A stretch of DNA of 64,000 bases from Buchnera aphidicola (Periphyllus koelreuteriae) (GTDB taxonomy: Bacteria > Pseudomonadota > Gammaproteobacteria > Enterobacterales > Enterobacteriaceae), in NCBI RefSeq assembly GCF_039360445.1, contig NZ_CP134981.1, positions 163,643 to 227,642 on the forward strand, written 5' to 3'. Every line of letters begins with the position of its first letter. Position 1 is the first letter of the stretch. Position numbers and translations under genes: made by a program. The notes beneath the pieces are model-generated. The model worked only from the letters and a program-made list of their open reading frames with translations. It searched no databases and was not told the DNA's origin. Shown here in pieces: positions 1 through 8,813 of this stretch.

Positions 1-596
1 TTTAAAATTTTTATCATATTTTTAAAAATTCTCCTAAGTTATTTATAAAATAAATTAATTTATTTTATTTTTATTTTATTTTAAATAAATAGACTAATTA
101 CATATTATATGAAAAAAAAAAATAAAAAAAGTATATTAAATTTCTATTATATATTTTTCATTTTTTTTTAATATAATTTTTGTATATTTATATTTAAAAA
201 AAAATATTTATTTTAAATTTAAATATAAAAAAAATATTTTTTATATAATTAAATTTTAATAATATTTTAAAAAAATGTATATTTTTAATATTTTTAAAAA
301 AATATTAATTTAACAATATATTTATTATTTTTTAAGTTTTAAAAGATATTAAAAAATTTTTATTAAATTAATTATATTATATATATAAATTTAGTATTGA
401 ATAAAAAGATTGAAAAAAAAATTATAAATAAATTATAAAAAACAGTAAAAATAAAATAATTTTAATATTTTTATTAAAATTTTTTTATAGTTTATTTATT
501 TAGATTCATTAAATTTTGTTATGAAATTTATTTTATTATTATTTTAATTTATTAAAATAATATTTTTTTTATAAATTTAAATATTAAAAATTTAAT

Positions 597-638
597 ATAT
601 TTAAATTAAATTTTTTATAAAAAATTTAATTTAAATAT
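597..638. repeat. Perfect 42-bp A/T palindrome
   Basis: Positions 597-616 are the exact reverse complement of 619-638, with the central AT at 617-618. It contains no G or C. It could form a cruciform, or an RNA hairpin 3' of panC. Long perfect palindromes are more likely by chance in such A/T-rich DNA, so function is uncertain. Confidence 0.55.
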
Positions 639-648
639 TTTAAATTTT

Positions 649-739
649 AAAAAAAACCAAAATCTATTTCTATATATTTTATTAAAAAAATTTAAATTTA
701 TAAAATTAGATTTAATAATAGATGATATTGGTTTTTTTT
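649..739. repeat. Long-armed inverted repeat with A8CC / GGT8 ends
   Basis: Positions 649-660 pair perfectly with 728-739 (A8CCAA against TTGGT8). The stem resumes as 662-668 against 717-723 after a small internal loop. The terminal loop is about 48 nt. A run of A on one side and of T on the other would let it work as a transcription terminator in either direction. It lies about 100 bases beyond the panC stop codon. Confidence 0.5.
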
Positions 740-762
740 ATATTTAATTATTTTATTTTTAG

Positions 763-803
763 ATATGGAATAAATTATTTTAAGAATAATTTTTTTACCA
801 TAT
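763..803 (-). terminator. Hairpin downstream of panC
   Basis: ATATGG at 763-768 pairs with CCATAT at 798-803, and A/T stretches continue the stem inward. It lies about 40 bases past the panC stop on the minus strand, so it is a candidate rho-independent terminator of the pcnB-panB-panC direction. It is weak because most of the stem is A/T. Confidence 0.4.
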
Positions 804-842
804 ATTAAAAAAATTTATTTTTTTATTTTTTTTAATTAAAAA

Positions 843-1697
843 TTATTTATTTTTTTTTAAATTTACAAAAATATTATCAATTAATCTAATATTTTTTATA
901 AATACTGAAATTAATATTATTGCTTTTTTGCTATTTTTAGAAATTATTTTTAAGTTTTTAGAATCTCTAATATATAATGATTCTAATTTTATTTTTTTTT
1001 TTAAAAATTTTTTTTTATATTTTTTTTTAATTTTTTTGAATATTTTAAATTTATAATAATACATTTTTTTTTTAATTTTTTTTAAATATTTATAAATACA
1101 GGAAGCTTGTTTTTTTTCATTTTTTTTTAATAAATTATTTCTAGAACTTATAGCTAAACCATTTTTTTCTCTTATTATTGGAATAGAAATTATTTTAATA
1201 TTATAATTTAATTCTTTGACAAGTGTTTTTATAATATATAATTGTTGATAATCTTTTTCTCCAAAAATAGAATATTGTGGTTGAATTAAATTAAATAATT
1301 TGCATATTATTGTAGATACGCCATTTAAATGATTAGTTCTATTTTTATTTTCTAAAATAGTTGATGTTTTTTTAACAGAAACTATTGTATGTTTGTAAAA
1401 TCCATCTGGATATATTTCTTTTTCATGTGGAAGAAATACTATATCTACTTTATTTTTTTTTAATTTTTTTAAATCTTCTTTAATAGTTTTAGGATAATTT
1501 ATAAAATCTTGTAATTTATTGAATTGTAGTTTATTTAAAAATATACTTACAATAATTAAATTAGATATTTTAATAGATTTTTTAATAAGAAATAAATGTC
1601 CTTGATGTATATTACCCATAGTTGGTATTAAAGATATATTAAACTTGTTTTTTTTTAATTCTTTTAGAAGTTTTTTTTTTGTTTTTATAATTTTCAT
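843..1697 (-). CDS. panC: Pantothenate synthetase
   Basis: PanC condenses pantoate with beta-alanine using ATP, the last step to pantothenate, in the cytosol. The 284 residues match the E. coli length (about 283). The HIGH-like nucleotide-binding segment PTMGNIHQGH is at residues 25-34; GEKDYQQL and the ISSRN loop (a KMSKS counterpart) follow. Only 7 bases separate it from panB upstream, so the two are probably co-transcribed. The C-terminal third is very Lys-rich, as in neighbouring genes. No panD is nearby, so beta-alanine may come from the host or another locus (inference). Confidence 0.95.
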   Translation of the reverse strand: MKIIKTKKKLLKELKKNKFNISLIPTMGNIHQGHLFLIKKSIKISNLIIVSIFLNKLQFNKLQDFINYPKTIKEDLKKLKKNKVDIVFLPHEKEIYPDGFYKHTIVSVKKTSTILENKNRTNHLNGVSTIICKLFNLIQPQYSIFGEKDYQQLYIIKTLVKELNYNIKIISIPIIREKNGLAISSRNNLLKKNEKKQASCIYKYLKKIKKKMYYYKFKIFKKIKKKYKKKFLKKKIKLESLYIRDSKNLKIISKNSKKAIILISVFIKNIRLIDNIFVNLKKNK

Positions 1698-1704
1698 ATT
1701 TTTT

Positions 1705-2499
1705 TTAAAAAAAAGTATGTTTTTTTGAAGGAAATTTTCCTAGTTTTACTTCTTTAATATAATTTTTAATAGATTCTTTTAAAGAAATATTTTTTTTAAG
1801 AAAAATTTTAACAAATTTGTGTTTTTTTTCTTTATTTATTCCTAACATATCATGCATAACTAAAATTTGTCCATCTGTATGTTTTCCAGAACCAATACCT
1901 ATAACTGGTATTTTTAATTTTTTTGTAATAATTTTTGATATATTGTTTGAAACACATTCTAAAAGAATCATATTAGCTCCTGACTTTTCTAAAATTATTG
2001 CTTCTTGTATAATATTTTTTTTGTCTTTTATAGAATTTCCATATATTTTATATTGTCCTTCTTTATGAATATTTTGTGGTTTTAATCCAAGATGACAACA
2101 TGTTAAAATAGATTTTTTAGAAAGATATTTTATAATTTTTTTAATTCTAATATTTCCTTCTAATTTAATCATATTAGCCCCAGATTTAATTAATAAACAT
2201 GAATTTTTTAGAGCTTGATGTTTATTCATAAAAGTCATAAATGGTAAATCTGAAATTATAAATTTATTTGGAGCTCCTTTTCTAACAGCTTTTGTATGAT
2301 ATTTCATATTTTCTAATGTGACATTTAATGTAGAATTATTTCCTTGAATAACCATTCCTAGAGAATCTCCAACTAAAATTATTGGTATTCCATAATCTGA
2401 AAAAAGTTTTGAAAAACTAAAATCATAAGCTGTAATTGCTGCAAATTTAAATTTTTTATTTTTCCATTGATTGATTTTATATATATTAATTTTATCCAT
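1705..2499 (-). CDS. panB: 3-methyl-2-oxobutanoate hydroxymethyltransferase
   Basis: PanB adds a hydroxymethyl group from methylene-tetrahydrofolate to alpha-ketoisovalerate, giving ketopantoate. The product is 264 residues, the E. coli length. The metal- and substrate-binding GDSLGMV (residues 44-50), MIKLEG and LLECV segments of the TIM barrel are present. Its keto-acid substrate is a valine-pathway intermediate, which links it to ilvI/ilvH in this window. It lies directly upstream of panC. The E. coli neighbour folK is missing between it and pcnB. Confidence 0.95.
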   Translation of the reverse strand: MDKINIYKINQWKNKKFKFAAITAYDFSFSKLFSDYGIPIILVGDSLGMVIQGNNSTLNVTLENMKYHTKAVRKGAPNKFIISDLPFMTFMNKHQALKNSCLLIKSGANMIKLEGNIRIKKIIKYLSKKSILTCCHLGLKPQNIHKEGQYKIYGNSIKDKKNIIQEAIILEKSGANMILLECVSNNISKIITKKLKIPVIGIGSGKHTDGQILVMHDMLGINKEKKHKFVKIFLKKNISLKESIKNYIKEVKLGKFPSKKHTFF

Positions 2500-2565
2500 T
2501 TTTTATTTTTTTTTATTGTAATTTAATTGTTTAAAAATAATTATTTTATTTTTTAAAAGATGTAA

Positions 2566-3768
2566 TTATTTCAGTATTATTTTTTTTAAATTTCTATTTT
2601 TTTCTACTTTTTTTTTTAAAATATATAAATTATATGCTTCAAAAAATTTTTTATTTTTTTTTATTTTAAATAATATTTTTTTTGAATTATATGTAATAAA
2701 ATTTGTTTTTTTCCAAATTTCTTTAATTGAATAAATAATTTGTTTTGGAATAGATAATTTAAAAGATGCTTTTTTTAATATAAATTTTAAAGATATGTTA
2801 GATGCATCTTTGTAATTTATTTTTTTTTTATTTTTTATTTTTATTGTATTAATAAAATATGGATACCATAATATTGCTGACCATAAAAATGCTGGATTAA
2901 TTTTTTTTTTTCTTTTAAATCTTTGATCATTATTTTTTAATACATAAGAAATTAAAGTATTAATTAATAAATTAATTTTTTTATTATAATTTAATAAAGG
3001 GAATGAAAAAATTTTTTTTAAAAGACAAAATTTTTTTAATTTTTGATATGCTTGATATCCAAATCCATGTTGTAAAAGTTTATTTAATTCATTATATAAT
3101 CTAGCTGATGGAACATGTAATATTAGTTTAGATAATTTAGGAATTGCTTTTTTTGTATTTTTTTCTATTGTCATTTTTAATTGAACAGAAAATCTAATAA
3201 CTCTAAGCATTCTTACTGGATCTTCTCTATATCTTGTTTCTGGATCTCCAATTAATCTAATTATTTTTTTTTTTATATCTTTTATTCCTCCAACATAATC
3301 TCTTATACTTAAATCAATAATATTAAAATATAAAGTATTAATAGTTAAATCTCGTCTTTCAGCATCTTCTTCTATTTGTCCAAATACATTATCACGTAAG
3401 AGTATACCTAAACGTTCTTTTTTTTTATATATTTTTTTTTTTATATTTTTTTTATTATTATGACCTCTAAATGTTGATACTTCTATTGTTTCTTTTTTAA
3501 ATAAAATATGCGCAATTTGAAATCTTTTTCCAATTAGTCTACAATTTTTAAATAATTTTTGTATTTCTAATGGAGTTGCATTAGTAGCTAAATCAAAATC
3601 TTTAGGTTGATTACCAATAATAAGATCTCGAACTCCACCTCCGACAAGATATGCTTCATAACCTGATTTATGTAATCTTAATAAAATTTTTATTGCATTT
3701 TTACTAATTTTATTTCGAGATATATTATGTTTTTTTTTAGAAATTATTATCATATGATTTATATACAT
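2566..3768 (-). CDS. pcnB: Poly(A) polymerase I
   Basis: PcnB adds poly(A) tails to RNA 3' ends and so promotes decay. It belongs to the class II nucleotidyltransferase family shared with CCA-adding enzyme. The head-domain signature LVGGGVRDLIIG is followed by the catalytic DFD in KDFDLATNATP, then ERRDLTINTLYFN and an RNA-binding helical region. It has 400 residues against about 465 in E. coli; the loss is in the basic C-terminal tail and the N-terminal extension. A second Met (ATG at 3751-3753) would give a start closer to the conserved HNISR segment; neither start has a good ribosome binding site. All three tRNA genes in this window lack encoded CCA, but the E. coli-like sequence favours PcnB over Cca. 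Confidence 0.88.
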   Translation of the reverse strand: MYINHMIIISKKKHNISRNKISKNAIKILLRLHKSGYEAYLVGGGVRDLIIGNQPKDFDLATNATPLEIQKLFKNCRLIGKRFQIAHILFKKETIEVSTFRGHNNKKNIKKKIYKKKERLGILLRDNVFGQIEEDAERRDLTINTLYFNIIDLSIRDYVGGIKDIKKKIIRLIGDPETRYREDPVRMLRVIRFSVQLKMTIEKNTKKAIPKLSKLILHVPSARLYNELNKLLQHGFGYQAYQKLKKFCLLKKIFSFPLLNYNKKINLLINTLISYVLKNNDQRFKRKKKINPAFLWSAILWYPYFINTIKIKNKKKINYKDASNISLKFILKKASFKLSIPKQIIYSIKEIWKKTNFITYNSKKILFKIKKNKKFFEAYNLYILKKKVEKNRNLKKIILK

Positions 3769-3867
3769 TTAAATTATTTGTTTTATTAAATAAATATTTA
3801 TATATTTTAATATTTTTTTATTTTTAAAATATTAAATATTATATTTTTTTAAAAAAATATATAAAAT

Positions 3868-3908
3868 GATAGTGAAATAAAATATTTATTATATCTTTTT
3901 TCACTATC
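3868..3908 (-). terminator. dksA terminator hairpin
   Basis: GATAGTGAA at 3868-3876 is the exact reverse complement of TTCACTATC at 3900-3908. Read on the minus strand it follows the dksA stop by a few bases and is followed by T-rich sequence, as expected of an intrinsic terminator. Confidence 0.6.
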
Positions 3909-3914
3909 TTTTTT

Positions 3915-4364
3915 TTATCCTAATATTTGTTTATCTCTAATTTCTTCTAGTGTTTGACAATCAATACATAAATGAGCAGTTGGTCTTGCTTCTAATCTTT
4001 TAATTCCTATTTCTACATCGCATGTAGAGCAATATCCAAAATTTTTATTTTGTATTTTTTTTAATGTGCTATTAATTTTTCTAATTAATTTATTTTCACG
4101 ATCTCTTTTTCTCAATTCTAAACTAAATTCTTCTTCTTGAACTGCTCGATCAATTGGATCTGGAAAATTTGAAGATTTTTTTGATATGTAATATAAATCT
4201 TTTTTATCTGGATTAAGTTGTTTTTTCCATGTTTCAAGTATTTTTTTAAAATGTTTAATTTGATTGTTATTCATATATTTTTCATTTTTTTTTTTTTTAT
4301 ATGAAGATACTCCAGCAATAGAAAGAATACTTAATGAATTTCTTTTTTTGTTTTTTTTATTCAT
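3915..4364 (-). CDS. dksA: RNA polymerase-binding transcription factor DksA
   Basis: DksA inserts a coiled coil into the RNA polymerase secondary channel and, with ppGpp, adjusts rRNA and amino-acid promoters. The 149 residues compare with 151 in E. coli. The coiled-coil tip DPIDRA is intact, followed by the four-Cys zinc finger CSTC...CIDC near the C terminus. A good Shine-Dalgarno (AAGGA, about 9 bases before ATG on the minus strand) supports the start. In E. coli dksA also lies upstream of pcnB; gluQ, which lies between them there, is absent here. The gene ends at a hairpin terminator. Confidence 0.95.
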   Translation of the reverse strand: MNKKNKKRNSLSILSIAGVSSYKKKKNEKYMNNNQIKHFKKILETWKKQLNPDKKDLYYISKKSSNFPDPIDRAVQEEEFSLELRKRDRENKLIRKINSTLKKIQNKNFGYCSTCDVEIGIKRLEARPTAHLCIDCQTLEEIRDKQILG

Positions 4365-4626
4365 AAAAATTTTATCCTTAATATAATTTTATTTTTAAAA
4401 AAAAAATAATAAAAAATTTTAACAGTATATATTTAGATTTTATAATATACATGAGATGTTTGTAATATGAAAATTAAATATTTTTTATAAAATAATTATT
4501 TTTTTAAAATTTTATACTATTTTTTATAGGAAAAATATTTTTGATTTATAATATATTAAATTTTTATAATTTAATAATATTTAAATTAATTTTTTTTAAA
4601 TTTTTTATATATTAAGGTTGCAGAAA

Positions 4627-5406
4627 ATGATGAAATTGGCTTTTGGTGTAGAATATGATGGGAGCAATTATTATGGATGGGAAAGTCAAATAAAAGGTTT
4701 TTCAATTAAAAAAAAATTGGAAAAAGCAATATCTAAAATAGCAAATCATAAAGTTTATATAATTTGTGCAGGAAGAACTGATTCTGGAGTTCATGCATAT
4801 AATCAAGTAATACATTTTAAAACTTATTCTTATAGAAAAAATGTAACTTGGATAATTGGAGTTAATAGTCTTTTACCAAAAGATATTTCTATAATATGGG
4901 CAAAAACTGTTTTAAAAGATTTTCATGCTCGTTATTCTGCTGTTTCTCGTAGTTATAGATATATTATATATAATAATTTTATTAGATCTTCTCTTTTAAG
5001 ACATAGAGTAAATAATGTTTTTTTTACTTTAAATGTAGAAAAAATGAATCGTGCAAGTAAATTATTAATAGGAGAAAAGGATTTTTCATCTTTTAGAGCA
5101 TCTAGATGTCAATCTTATAGTTCATGGAGAAATATTATTCAAATAGAGGTATATAAAAAAAATGATTGTTTTATCATTATTGATATTACTGCAAATGCTT
5201 TTTTATATAAAATGGTTCGTAATATAGTAGGTTGTTTGATTGAAATTGGAAGGAATAAAAAAGATGAATCATGGTTATTAAATGTTTTAAATTTAAGAAA
5301 TAGAATATTTGCAGGTCCTACCGCTGTTTCTAAAGGATTATATTTATTATCTGTAAATTATCCAAAACGTTTTAAAATACTTAATAGTAATTTTAATAAT
5401 ATTTAA
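4627..5406 (+). CDS. truA: tRNA pseudouridine(38-40) synthase
   Basis: TruA isomerises uridines 38-40 in the anticodon arm of many tRNAs. The catalytic Asp lies in CAGRTDSGVHAYNQ near residue 60, and the C-terminal half carries the conserved LYKMVRNIVG segment. I chose ATG 4627 because AAGG at 4614-4617 then has 9-base spacing; a TTG at 4618 in the same frame would leave almost no spacing. The product is 259 residues against about 270 in E. coli. It is the first plus-strand gene after the dksA-panC block, with no close partner. Confidence 0.93.
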   Translation: MMKLAFGVEYDGSNYYGWESQIKGFSIKKKLEKAISKIANHKVYIICAGRTDSGVHAYNQVIHFKTYSYRKNVTWIIGVNSLLPKDISIIWAKTVLKDFHARYSAVSRSYRYIIYNNFIRSSLLRHRVNNVFFTLNVEKMNRASKLLIGEKDFSSFRASRCQSYSSWRNIIQIEVYKKNDCFIIIDITANAFLYKMVRNIVGCLIEIGRNKKDESWLLNVLNLRNRIFAGPTAVSKGLYLLSVNYPKRFKILNSNFNNI

Positions 5407-5433
5407 TTTATTTTTTTGAAATTATTGATTATT

Positions 5434-5466
5434 TAAGATTATATAAAATAATATATTTATATCTTA
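5434..5466 (+). terminator. Possible truA terminator
   Basis: TAAGAT at 5434-5439 pairs with ATCTTA at 5461-5466, with A/T pairs inside, about 30 bases after the truA stop. The stem is short and A/T-rich and is followed by A7T4 rather than a clean T run, so this is a weak call. Confidence 0.3.
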
Positions 5467-5654
5467 AAAAAATTTTATATATAAATTTTATTTATAAAAT
5501 TAATTTATTTCATAATAATAAATAAATTATTATTTATGTTTATAAAAAAAATTAAATTTTTTATAATTTATTAATTTAAACTAATATTTTTTTATTTAAA
5601 AATTAATTATTAAGAAATATGTTTAATTTAACATTTTAATTAAAGAGATAATAT

Positions 5655-8366
5655 ATGTTTTTAAATTTTTTTAAAAAAATTTTTGGAAGTAGAAATGATA
5701 AAATATTAATGAAATTAAATCTTATAGTAGAAAAAATAAATAATTTAGAAAATATTTATAAAAATTTTACTGATAAGAAATTAAAAAAACAAACTCAATT
5801 TTTTAAGAATCGACTTGCTAAAAAAGAATCATTAGATAATTTATTAATTGAGTCGTATGCTACAGTTAGAGAAGCAAGTAAAAGAGTTTTTGGATTAAGA
5901 CATTTTGATGTACAAATGTTAGGAGGAATTGTTTTAAATAATTCATGTATAGCAGAGATGAAAACAGGAGAAGGAAAAACTCTGACCTCTACATTACCTA
6001 TATATTTAAATTCATTATTAGGAAAAGGAGTTCATGTTGTTACCATGAATGATTATTTAGCTAAAAGAGATTCAGAAAAAAATAAACATTTATTTAAATT
6101 TTTGGGTTTAACAGTTGGTTTAAATTTACCTGATTTATCAATATCTTTAAAAAAAAAAGCTTATAATTCAGATGTTACGTATGGAACAAATAATGAATTT
6201 GGATTTGATTATTTAAGAGACAATATGGTGATATCTAAAAAAAACAAAGTTCAACGAAAATTAAATTATGCATTAATTGATGAAGTTGATTCAATTTTAA
6301 TTGATGAAGCAAGAACTCCATTAATAATTTCAGGAGAGGAAGATGATTATTCTAAATTATATTTTTATATTAATAAAATTATTATGAAATTAATTCCTCA
6401 AAAAAAAGAAGACACAGAAAATTTCGTTGGTTCTGGTGATTTTTTTTTAGATGAAAAATTAAAACAAGTTTATCTTACTGAAAGAGGTTTAGTAAAAATA
6501 GAAAAAATATTAATAAAAAAAAATATTATTAATGAAAAAGAATCTTTATATTCTTCAAAAAATATAAAATTATTACATCATATTACTTCTTCTTTGAAGG
6601 CTCATAGATTATTTACTCGAGATGTAGATTATTTAGTAAAGAATAATGAAATTGTTATAGTAGATGAGCATACTGGTAGAATTATGAATGGAAGACGTTG
6701 GTCTAATGGTTTACATCAAGCAATTGAAGCTAAAGAAAATTTATTAATAAAAAATGAAAATAAAACGTTAGCTTCTATTACTTTTCAGAATTATTTTAGA
6801 TTATATAAAAAATTATCTGGTATGACAGGAACTGCATATACAGAATCTTTTGAATTTAGAGATATTTATAATTTAGATACTGTTATAATTCCTACAAATA
6901 AACCAATGATTAGAAAAGATTATTCAGACTTAATTTATGTGACGGAAAAAGAAAAAATTGAAGCTATTATTAAAGATATTCAAAAGTGTTATATAAAAAA
7001 ACAACCAGTTTTAGTTGGAACAGTATCTATAGAAAAATCAGAAATTATTTCTAATTATTTAAATAAATTAAAAATTAAACATAAAGTTTTAAATGCAAAA
7101 TTTGATAAACAAGAAGCTCAAATTATTTCTCAAGCAGGAAAATTAGGTGCTATAACTATTGCAACAAATATGGCTGGTCGAGGAACAGATATTATTTTAG
7201 GTGGATGTTTGGATAAAAAAAAAAAAACTATAAAAAAAAATAATAAAAATTTAAATTTATATAAAAAAGAATGGAAACGTAATAATCAATTAGTTTTATC
7301 TGTTGGTGGTTTACATGTAATTGGAACCGAAAGACATGAATCAAGAAGAATAGATAATCAATTAAGAGGAAGATCTGGTCGTCAAGGAGATATTGGTTCT
7401 TCTAGATTTTATTTATCTATGCAAGATTCATTAATGAGAATTTTTACTTCTGATAAAATAATGAATATAATGAGAAAATTTGGAATGAAATATGGAGATT
7501 CTATTGAAAGTTTATGGGTAAATAAAGCTATTTCTAATGCTCAAAAAAAAGTAGAAAATATGAATTTTGATATTCGTAAACAATTATTAGAATATGATAA
7601 TATTATTAATGAACAAAGAAAGGTTGTTTATAAACAAAGAAATTTATTAATTAATAAAAAAGAAATTAATAATATAATAAAAACTATTTCTAAAGATGTT
7701 TTTTTATCTGTTATTAATAAATTTATAGATATGAATGATTTATTTAATTTAAAAAAAAAATTAATTTCTCTTGAAAAATATTTATTTAAAAAATTTAATA
7801 TTAAAATATTTTTTTTTGATTTTTATACAAGTAATAACAATAATATTAAAGTTGAAATTTATAAAAAAATTTCAGAAAAATTTAATATAAATTATTCAAT
7901 TAAAGAAAATATTATTGGTAAAAAAAATATGAGAGAAATAGAAAAATCTATTATGTTAAAAAAATTAGATTTTTTTTGGCAAGAACATTTATCTGAAATG
8001 GAATATTTAAGACAAGGTATACATTTAAGAGGATATGCTCAAAAAGATCCAAAAATAGAATATAAACGTGAATCTTTTATTATTTTTTCAAATATGTTAG
8101 AGTCTTTAAAATATGAAGTAATATTAGAATTAAGTAAAATTAGTTTTTCTAATTTTGATCCATATGGAAATAAAGATGTTAATTATAAATTTTCTATACA
8201 TCCTAAATATTTTAAAAAAACTAGACAGTTTTTAAAAAAACATACAAATATAAAATTTAAGTATTTTGATAGTATAAATAATACTAAAACTATATATTCT
8301 AGAAATTCATTATGTTTTTGTAAATCTAAAAAAAAATATAAACATTGTCATGGAATTTTAAAATAA
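5655..8366 (+). CDS. secA: Preprotein translocase ATPase SecA
   Basis: SecA drives unfolded preproteins through SecYEG across the inner membrane by ATP hydrolysis. The 903 residues match E. coli (901). Walker A (TGEGKT, residues 104-109), the DEVDS Walker B box, the GMTGTA and MAGRGTDI helicase motifs and the [10 protein letters not shown] segment are present. The C terminus ends in the zinc-binding CxCxSxxxYKHCHG tail used for SecB and lipid contact. AGAG precedes the ATG. It serves BamA and DegP, whose signal peptides are encoded in this window. In E. coli, mutT follows; no such gene is left here. Confidence 0.97.
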   Translation: MFLNFFKKIFGSRNDKILMKLNLIVEKINNLENIYKNFTDKKLKKQTQFFKNRLAKKESLDNLLIESYATVREASKRVFGLRHFDVQMLGGIVLNNSCIAEMKTGEGKTLTSTLPIYLNSLLGKGVHVVTMNDYLAKRDSEKNKHLFKFLGLTVGLNLPDLSISLKKKAYNSDVTYGTNNEFGFDYLRDNMVISKKNKVQRKLNYALIDEVDSILIDEARTPLIISGEEDDYSKLYFYINKIIMKLIPQKKEDTENFVGSGDFFLDEKLKQVYLTERGLVKIEKILIKKNIINEKESLYSSKNIKLLHHITSSLKAHRLFTRDVDYLVKNNEIVIVDEHTGRIMNGRRWSNGLHQAIEAKENLLIKNENKTLASITFQNYFRLYKKLSGMTGTAYTESFEFRDIYNLDTVIIPTNKPMIRKDYSDLIYVTEKEKIEAIIKDIQKCYIKKQPVLVGTVSIEKSEIISNYLNKLKIKHKVLNAKFDKQEAQIISQAGKLGAITIATNMAGRGTDIILGGCLDKKKKTIKKNNKNLNLYKKEWKRNNQLVLSVGGLHVIGTERHESRRIDNQLRGRSGRQGDIGSSRFYLSMQDSLMRIFTSDKIMNIMRKFGMKYGDSIESLWVNKAISNAQKKVENMNFDIRKQLLEYDNIINEQRKVVYKQRNLLINKKEINNIIKTISKDVFLSVINKFIDMNDLFNLKKKLISLEKYLFKKFNIKIFFFDFYTSNNNNIKVEIYKKISEKFNINYSIKENIIGKKNMREIEKSIMLKKLDFFWQEHLSEMEYLRQGIHLRGYAQKDPKIEYKRESFIIFSNMLESLKYEVILELSKISFSNFDPYGNKDVNYKFSIHPKYFKKTRQFLKKHTNIKFKYFDSINNTKTIYSRNSLCFCKSKKKYKHCHGILK

Positions 8367-8813
8367 AAAATTTTTCATAATTTTTTATTTTATATATATT
8401 TTAAAATAAATATTATATTAATTGATTATTAATAAGATTAAAAAAATATATTTTATTTTTATAAATGTAATTAATGAATATAAAATATATATTTATATTA
8501 TATTTTTTTTAAAATAATATTTTATTATAAAATAAAAATTTTGAAATAAACAAAATTAAATATTTAAAATTAATAAATTATTTATTTAAAAAATTATAAA
8601 AAATGTTTTTTTATATTTTAAAATACATATTCATAATTTAGATGATAAATTTTAATCTTTTTACAAATAATTTTTTTTAAAAAAAAAAGAATTTTTATTT
8701 TGATATTATTAATATTATTTTATATATTTTAATAATAATTATATTTTTTTTTTTTTTTTAAATTTTTATATTATATTTTTTATAAAAAATAACAAAAAAA
8801 AACGGAGAATTCT
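8367..8813. other. Long intergenic gap between secA and aceE
   Basis: There is no recognisable coding remnant, tRNA or strong hairpin in these 447 A/T-rich bases. In other Buchnera strains small genes such as mutT, coaE and guaC are, as I recall, found about here, so this may be a fully eroded site. The aceE ribosome binding site CGGAG is at its right end (8803-8807). Confidence 0.5.

Larger units (their letters stand above)
1..842. other. Non-coding A/T-rich stretch upstream of the panC 3' end
   Basis: No reading frame in this stretch resembles a protein I know, and no tRNA-like fold is visible. The only clear structure is a run of three inverted repeats between 597 and 803, listed separately. 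The stretch may be the remains of lost genes, but no remnant can be recognised. Confidence 0.6.

Noticed and set aside
1-596. Possible replication origin or A/T-rich regulatory island at the window start
   Set aside because: There are no DnaA-box clusters or origin-linked genes (dnaA, gidA, dnaN); A/T richness is general in this genome.
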